64,000 nucleotides of DNA from a virus, in IMG/VR virus record IMGVR_UViG_3300034012_000625, positions 1-64,000 of that record; one strand, 5' to 3'. The number at the start of each line of letters is the position of its first letter. The stretch's first letter is position 1. The translations under genes and the position numbers were made by a program. The notes under the pieces were generated by a model. That model did not search any database. It saw only the letters and a program-made list of their open reading frames with translations, and was not told the origin of the DNA. This document shows, piece by piece, positions 59,466 through 64,000 of the stretch.

Positions 59466-59891
59466 TCAGTTGATACGTATTAACGCACTGGACGGCGTAT
59501 TCGGTGGCAGCGTCACAGTAAATGTGCCATTCGCAGCCTGCGTCTTGTCGCTTCCAAAGTCCAATGTAGCTACCGACGCATTCGCCCGCGTGAAGTTGTA
59601 AATCAATGCACCTCTCGCAATGAACTGGGCGTTCGTCCAAACCACATTGGAAAAACTTACATACACAATACCGTTGCTTGTAGACTCAATCGAGACGTTT
59701 GACAAGCCCTCGCCGCCAGCCGTGTAACCCGGCCCCGTTACTTCATTCGTACTTGAGTACTCTGTGGTGCTGTCGCCCAGCTGCACGTAGCCGTCATACA
59801 GCGCCATCTTCAAAGAGTCTGACGCGATGTTCTGCCGGCCATTCAGGATGTCCACCTTGAACGATGTAGTCAAACCCTGATAAATCGTCAT
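59466..59891 (-). CDS. virion structural protein
   Basis: A 141-residue, beta-rich protein (MTIYQGLTTSFKVDILNGRQ; IKMALYDGYVQLGDSTTEY region). Similar proteins lie next to the previous type in aquatic phages. It overlaps the adaptor gene by four bases. Confidence 0.75.
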   Translation of the reverse strand: MTIYQGLTTSFKVDILNGRQNIASDSLKMALYDGYVQLGDSTTEYSSTNEVTGPGYTAGGEGLSNVSIESTSNGIVYVSFSNVVWTNAQFIARGALIYNFTRANASVATLDFGSDKTQAANGTFTVTLPPNTPSSALIRIN

Positions 59892-60571
59892 GTGATTTTC
59901 ACCCTAACCTGACCACTGCGGTACGCATCCTGACGCTCCATACCATCACCCAGACGTTTCAGCTCGCCCATAGCCTCGTTGTACTTGGCCTCGACGTTGG
60001 CAATCAAATCCTGCTCACCCTTCATGAACAAGTACGCCTCGCGCAGAGAGCCATACAGCAGAGCCGGATCGTAGTTGTCACCCAGCCACGTACGGCCATC
60101 TGGCGCTGTCGTGATCGACTCTGGGTAGTAGTAATAGTGCAGCTCCAGCGTGTAGGCGTCATCCGGCGTAGGGCCAAAGATGAAACTTAGTTCGTCCGTC
60201 GTGGTGTTGCTCGTTACCTGTGGGCCGAAGATCGCGTAGTACTGCGGCAAGCCTGTGTCTGCCGGCGTGGGATACGCAGCACGGATGTAGTTCACATCCT
60301 TGTTCAGCAGGTAGTGGTACTCCTCGTTTGCCGTGCCGTAGTTCTCGATCACAGCCATGGAGTACACCGCCAAGAAGTCTGTCGGCGTGGTTAGATACTT
60401 GTTACCGGTCAGCAGCGTACCTGTCGAGTTGCGGCGAATAGGCGGCAGCTGCACCGCATTATAAATGCGGGTCTCCGTCTGACGGACAAACAGCGGGATG
60501 TTATCTACGAACGTCTGTTCGTAGTTCTCCGTGTAGTCCTGTATCGCCGTGACTAACTCGGTGTACGTCAT
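59888..60571 (-). CDS. head-tail adaptor-like protein (SU10 adaptor type)
   Basis: A 227-residue protein: TELVTAIQDYTENYEQTFVDNIPLFVRQTETRIYNAVQLP is the helical start typical of podovirus adaptors, TPTDFLAVYSMAVIENYG and the final helices with LYGSLREAYLFMKGEQDLI complete the pattern. It would bind below the portal. Confidence 0.8.
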   Translation of the reverse strand: MTYTELVTAIQDYTENYEQTFVDNIPLFVRQTETRIYNAVQLPPIRRNSTGTLLTGNKYLTTPTDFLAVYSMAVIENYGTANEEYHYLLNKDVNYIRAAYPTPADTGLPQYYAIFGPQVTSNTTTDELSFIFGPTPDDAYTLELHYYYYPESITTAPDGRTWLGDNYDPALLYGSLREAYLFMKGEQDLIANVEAKYNEAMGELKRLGDGMERQDAYRSGQVRVKIT

Positions 60572-60843
60572 GCCATCGGACCTCTGGCCATCACGCCCTT
60601 GGTAGCCGCACCAGTGCCACGGATCTTGATGCCGGTAGTCTTAGTGTCCTCACGGCCAGGATCGCCCGCAGAGACACGCTGCACAGCCGTTCTTGGCCCC
60701 AGCTTGTCCACCGCGATATTGTTCGGGTCAGCCATCTTCTTCAACTTGGCAGACACAGCCTTGCCAGTCATCGTGTGTGGCGGCGCATAAACAGAAGCTG
60801 GACCCACTTCCTTGCCACCTTTTTTCATCGAGTACTTGGCCAT
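60568..60843 (-). CDS. small basic virion-cluster protein
   Basis: A 91-residue Lys/Gly-rich protein (MAKYSMKKGGKEVGPASVYA ... MARGPMA). It is one of a row of short basic proteins in this segment and may be packed with the DNA. The function is unknown. Confidence 0.68.
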   Translation of the reverse strand: MAKYSMKKGGKEVGPASVYAPPHTMTGKAVSAKLKKMADPNNIAVDKLGPRTAVQRVSAGDPGREDTKTTGIKIRGTGAATKGVMARGPMA

Positions 60844-60850
60844 CTCAACC

Positions 60851-61000
60851 TCACTTGGTTTTCTGGTTATGAATACGCGCCTCGTTACGCCCGTATTTTT
60901 TCAGATCAGACGTGGTCACGCCACCCTTTTTCATGCCTTTGTGCATACGCTTCTCGTGCGCTTTCACCTCGGCCTTGGCTACCTTCTTCATATTGTCCAT
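60851..61000 (-). CDS. 49-residue basic protein
   Basis: MDNMKKVAKAEVKAHEKRMH then KGMKKGGVTTSDLKKYGRN. Strongly basic, with TAGGAG upstream. It belongs to the same row of Lys-rich proteins and is likely DNA-associated. Confidence 0.7.
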   Translation of the reverse strand: MDNMKKVAKAEVKAHEKRMHKGMKKGGVTTSDLKKYGRNEARIHNQKTK

Positions 61001-61009
61001 CTCTCACTC

Positions 61010-61432
61010 CTAGTTGATAGTCACATTTGCGACCGTAGTCTGTGCTGCCAAATTGTTGGGCGTTAATCCATCATCATTTGCCCTAGCCCCGCCTATCGGC
61101 GACCAACCCCACTGAATAATCCGACTACCACCGCCCGGAAAGCCATCCTGCGACTCGCTTGTGCCAGAGTTGTATGCCGTCTGCAACCCAGTCATCCCTG
61201 ACTGCCAGTACGACAGATCTGGCCTTGGCTCGCGCACAGCCTGCGGATCATTCACGGGATACATCCCAAGACTGAGCTGCGGCTGGTCAGGCTCCCAACA
61301 CGTCGGACACACCTTGATCTTGACGTTCTTCGTCTTGATCGTCAGCGTCTTCAATATTTTCAGCGGAAACCGGAAAGCACACCGATCACACTCCGCAATA
61401 CTATTCTTGCCACTTGCGTACTTACTTGGCAT
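61010..61432 (-). CDS. virion-cluster protein with zinc ribbon
   Basis: A 140-residue protein. An N-terminal ribbon (AECDRCAFRFPL ... VKVCPTCWEPDQP, four Cys) is followed by a Gly/Ser-rich tail with RIIQWGWSPIGG. Aquatic phages often carry such a protein next to the adaptor. The function is unknown. Confidence 0.75.
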   Translation of the reverse strand: MPSKYASGKNSIAECDRCAFRFPLKILKTLTIKTKNVKIKVCPTCWEPDQPQLSLGMYPVNDPQAVREPRPDLSYWQSGMTGLQTAYNSGTSESQDGFPGGGSRIIQWGWSPIGGARANDDGLTPNNLAAQTTVANVTIN

Positions 61433-61435
61433 ACA

Positions 61436-62176
61436 TCACCTGTAAGTAATCATGCGCGGCACCAAACGATCTGGAGCCTTCTCCCGATCTTCGCCTGCCG
61501 CCATTTCCCACGCCTCGTCATACTGGGCCTTCAAAAACTGTATCCGCTCCATGCCGCCCGGTAGCTTCATCGCCAGTCGATATGCCAGCCCGCAGATCAA
61601 GCACTCCTGAAAGCGGAATGGGATGTCTTCTACATTCACACCGTTGCCTACATCTACCATCCTACGCAGCCGCCAGTACACGAAGTAGTAGTACGGTGTC
61701 TGTGCCGTACCTTGATCTGGGCTTGGCCACACGTTGATCTGTGGATACTGCGGCGTAGCTCCCGGCGTGTCCGTTGTCTGCCCGCTGCGGCGGTTTATCC
61801 AGACTTGGATCGGGCGCCCTTGCGTGAGCTTGTTCGGGATTGTGGCGTAGGTGGAAACAGAGATTCGGTTGATGTTGATGTCGGACTGAGTCCCGATCTG
61901 CCCAGGATTGGTTCGAATAACATGTTCCAGAAGATCCACGGTGTCATTAGGTAAATCATAGGTAATCTGCCCCTGTACGAGCGGGATCGTTCCCGATTCG
62001 ATAGTCCACAAATTGATGCCGCGATTAGCCCACTCCGTCAGCAGCAAGTTCAGGCTACGCCGCGCTGTGCGGAAATCGTAGCCTGTGCGCATCTCCAACC
62101 CACAGCGTTCGAACGCTTCCTCGAAGATCTCATTGACCGTCGGGTTAAAGTTGGTAGTGGAAGTGGTGTAGGCCAT
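61436..62176 (-). CDS. head-tail adaptor (P22 gp4-like)
   Basis: A 246-residue protein. FNPTVNEIFEEAFERCGLEMRTGYDFRTARRSLNLLLTEWANRGINLW is the gp4-type helical start; a beta insertion (GTIPLVQGQITYDLPND) and C-terminal helices (ECLICGLAYRLAMKLPGGMERIQFLKAQYDEAWEMA) follow. It should bridge portal and tail hub. AGGAAG precedes the ATG. Confidence 0.85.
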   Translation of the reverse strand: MAYTTSTTNFNPTVNEIFEEAFERCGLEMRTGYDFRTARRSLNLLLTEWANRGINLWTIESGTIPLVQGQITYDLPNDTVDLLEHVIRTNPGQIGTQSDININRISVSTYATIPNKLTQGRPIQVWINRRSGQTTDTPGATPQYPQINVWPSPDQGTAQTPYYYFVYWRLRRMVDVGNGVNVEDIPFRFQECLICGLAYRLAMKLPGGMERIQFLKAQYDEAWEMAAGEDREKAPDRLVPRMITYR

Positions 62177-62430
62177 TACTTCCTCGCCATACGCATATTG
62201 TCAATTAAGTTAGGGTACGGTCTACCAGCAGCCTTCGCCGCAGCCTTGGCAGCAGACTTCTTCGCAGGACTCAGCTTCTTAGGCTTGCCAAGCTTCTCAG
62301 GACGTGGCTTGTCCCAGACCTCACCGCCCTTCTTGTACTGCTTGAAGTCGGTGTTGTCACGGCGACGTTTAGTCCTGGCCTTGGGCATCTTGCCGGGAGC
62401 AATATCTCCCATCCCGCGTGAAGGCATCAT
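62176..62430 (-). CDS. small basic protein
   Basis: An 84-residue Lys/Arg/Ala-rich protein (KARTKRRRDNTDFKQYKKGG; KLSPAKKSAAKAAAKAAGRP). Histone-like composition suggests DNA binding in the capsid. It shares a base with the adaptor gene start. Confidence 0.7.
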   Translation of the reverse strand: MMPSRGMGDIAPGKMPKARTKRRRDNTDFKQYKKGGEVWDKPRPEKLGKPKKLSPAKKSAAKAAAKAAGRPYPNLIDNMRMARK

Positions 62431-62442
62431 GTCCGTCTCCTA

Positions 62443-63033
62443 TTAGCAGTAGCCGCCCTTGCGCATCTTGGTCATGCCACCCTTGGCCATCTTGACCTGC
62501 TCTGCTTTGGTCTTGCCTTTCTTGGCAATACCATCAGCCGACTTGTGACCAGCAGCCAGACCACCAGCAGCCATCTTCTTGACCTTGCCGCCGTGCTTCA
62601 TGCCAGCCTCTGCCATCTCATGCTTGACCATAGACTTAGGAGCGCCCTTCTTCTTCATGAACGCAACCTCTTCTTTGACCTTCTTCATCGACTCTTTCAT
62701 CTCGCCTCCTTTGGCTTTCTTGGAAAGGCCAGCTTCGGATAGACCGATGGCGATGGCCTGCTTGGGATTCGTTACCTTCTGCCCCGACGAACTCTTCAGC
62801 TTGCCGGACTTGAACTCAGACATCACCTTGCCTACCTTCGCCTGGCCACCTTTGGCAAAGCGCTGGGTCATCTGATCGTTTGGACCAGACATGGCTTGTG
62901 GCTGCATGTTGAACGTCTGATTCATGCCGCCGCTCTGACCACCGGCCATAGGCTGATTACCGTAGAACGGATATGTAGGCTGCTGGGGTTGTCCCGTCAC
63001 GCCGCCGTCCGCAAACTTTCTGCGCTTTCTCAT
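62443..63033 (-). CDS. basic protein with DUF6496-like segment
   Basis: A 196-residue protein. The N-terminus is Gln/Gly/Met-rich; VGKVMSEFKSGKLKSSSGQKVTNPKQAIAIGLSEAG (about 67-102) matches DUF6496; and the end is Lys/Gly-rich with ADGIAKKGKTK, a version of the motif shared with the next two genes. Confidence 0.75.
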   Translation of the reverse strand: MRKRRKFADGGVTGQPQQPTYPFYGNQPMAGGQSGGMNQTFNMQPQAMSGPNDQMTQRFAKGGQAKVGKVMSEFKSGKLKSSSGQKVTNPKQAIAIGLSEAGLSKKAKGGEMKESMKKVKEEVAFMKKKGAPKSMVKHEMAEAGMKHGGKVKKMAAGGLAAGHKSADGIAKKGKTKAEQVKMAKGGMTKMRKGGYC

Positions 63034-63293
63034 ACCATTTTCCCTTTGGTTTTGCCGCGAACAGCGCAGCCATCAGCACGGGCAGATGCAGACGATACCG
63101 AACCGCCTTTGGCCTTCTTCACTGGCGCAGGCGGTGTTTCTCCCGTCACAGTCTTTGTGGCCTCGGCGTAGCCTTTTTCGGTTAACGCATCCATCTTTTT
63201 GTACAGCACATCAAGTTCAGGAACTGACTCGCCCTTCTCGCGGCGAGCCTCAAGCTCACGGATGCGCGTCTGCATTTTTGCCATGTCAGACAT
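63030..63293 (-). CDS. small protein with shared RADGxAxRGKTKG C-terminus
   Basis: An 87-residue protein: a coiled-coil start (MAKMQTRIRELEARREKGES) and the end GGSVSSASARADGCAVRGKT then KGKMV. The ATG at 63293 fits GGGAGA better than GTG at 63299. It is linked to both neighbours by overlaps. Confidence 0.72.
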   Translation of the reverse strand: MSDMAKMQTRIRELEARREKGESVPELDVLYKKMDALTEKGYAEATKTVTGETPPAPVKKAKGGSVSSASARADGCAVRGKTKGKMV

Positions 63294-63943
63294 CAGCACA
63301 TTCTCCCTTTGGTCTTGCCACGCTGGGCGATACCGTCCGCGCGCGAGGATGCAGAACTAACCTTGCCGCCAGACTTCATGCCCATCTTTGACCGAGCATA
63401 CGGAGTGGATTCTGCGTAACGCTTGGAGGCGTGCTCAGAAGAGAAGGTGCCAGCAAGAGCCTTAAGACGCTCGCTTTTGCCGTACGGAGAATCTTCTTTC
63501 TTCAAGCCTTCTAGGCGACGCTTGTTCAAGCTATCAGAATCAATATTGCCAAACATTCCAGAAAGCTCTTTTTTCTTGGCCTTTGGCTTTGCCTTCGGCT
63601 TTGCCTTGACCTCTTCCTTGACGGTCTCGGTCACGCTGTCTTCTTTAGGGCTGCTGCGAATGTAGTCTGTAATCTTGCGTGACTCAGACACACCTTCGTC
63701 TGCATCACCGATATCTGGCATCTTGAACGAGCTGCGCGGCATGTAGTCGCTAGTCATGCTCGACTCTGTGCGTGGTCTACGTCCGCTATAGTCGCTGCTC
63801 TCTGTCATAGAGGCAGATGCCTGCTCGTCATACTCTCTGTCTGGGGAGCCGGTGCGAACAACTTCACCAGAGCCTGACCGTACAGGGTTGCCGAAACGAT
63901 CACGCAGGACGCCGCCAGTTTGATAACGCTTTGCCTTCTTCAT
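63293..63943 (-). CDS. disordered basic protein with shared C-terminal motif
   Basis: A 216-residue, mostly disordered protein (Ser/Arg/Asp-rich, with KAKPKAKPKAKKKELSGMFG near 115-135). The end GGKVSSASSRADGIAQRGKT then KGRMC nearly repeats the end of the next gene. AGGAGAG precedes the ATG. It is probably a virion protein. Confidence 0.7.
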   Translation of the reverse strand: MKKAKRYQTGGVLRDRFGNPVRSGSGEVVRTGSPDREYDEQASASMTESSDYSGRRPRTESSMTSDYMPRSSFKMPDIGDADEGVSESRKITDYIRSSPKEDSVTETVKEEVKAKPKAKPKAKKKELSGMFGNIDSDSLNKRRLEGLKKEDSPYGKSERLKALAGTFSSEHASKRYAESTPYARSKMGMKSGGKVSSASSRADGIAQRGKTKGRMC

Positions 63944-64000
63944 AACACTCTCCTTTGTGACTCAATCAGCTGGTCTATCTTGGTCTCCAGCCGGTTGAAT
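63940..64000 (-). CDS. 3' end of a gene cut by the window edge
   Basis: The last 19 codons read FNRLETKIDQLIESQRRVL then stop, a coiled-coil helix. The stop overlaps the ATG of the next gene (ATGA). The product cannot be named. Confidence 0.6.
   Translation of the reverse strand, partial: FNRLETKIDQLIESQRRVL

Overview
The window is part of a tailed-phage genome, most likely a lytic podovirus of a Gram-negative, probably proteobacterial, host. The evidence is a small and large terminase, a P22-type portal with a separate scaffold, P22 gp4/SU10-type adaptor and gp10-type tail proteins, giant ejected internal proteins, and no tape measure, sheath or integrase. I also see no DNA polymerase or RNA polymerase, so replication and transcription must lean on the host. 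The promoters look like ordinary host sigma-70 promoters. No tRNA and no CRISPR array were found.

Layout. (1) 9638 to 1, minus strand: packaging and head genes, in order terS, a LexA-like winged helix, terL, portal, a GroES-like co-chaperonin, scaffold, decoration protein and major capsid protein, then an HNH endonuclease and the start of a further gene. (2) 9878-12345, plus strand: small early genes under a strong promoter whose -35 box lies between the arms of a perfect 12-bp inverted repeat. (3) 19543 to 12304, minus strand: replication and DNA-modification genes (TOPRIM protein, SF2 helicase, C5-cytosine methyltransferase, ParB-like protein, a fucosyltransferase-like protein and small genes). 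The intergenic DNA around 19-20 kb carries several regulatory or RNA elements. (4) 20052-34549, plus strand: a recombination set (PD-(D/E)XK exonuclease, ERF annealing protein, SSB-like protein, endonuclease) and small regulators, followed by about 10 kb of sugar genes, and ending in a Ref-like HNH nuclease. (5) 64000 to 34521, minus strand: adaptor, tail, fibre, lysis and internal virion genes. If the genome is circular or permuted, unit 1 would run on into unit 5 as one late operon.

The most notable content is the sugar block at 24102-33951. It encodes GDP-mannose 4,6-dehydratase, GDP-L-fucose synthase and a GT10-type fucosyltransferase, which together form a GDP-fucose make-and-transfer route, plus three other GT-A-like transferases. 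These are followed by a tightly coupled trio: an E1/RfbH-type 3-dehydrase with the exact C-X57-C-X1-C-X7-C iron-sulfur pattern and the lysine-replacing histidine, an acetolactate-synthase-like TPP enzyme, and a short-chain reductase. The trio resembles the last steps of yersiniose-type branched 3,6-dideoxysugar synthesis. The genes could remodel host surface polysaccharide during infection or make sugars for virion glycosylation; the sequence does not decide between these.

Regulatory structure is unusually visible. An identical 14-bp palindrome occurs three times. Two early promoters share half-site sequences. A further operator brackets the -10 of the recombination/sugar operon. There is a candidate small RNA of about 125 nt rich in CUCC motifs, and a leader with interleaved inverted repeats followed by a U-tract. 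Gene functions come from motif recognition by eye, without database searches.
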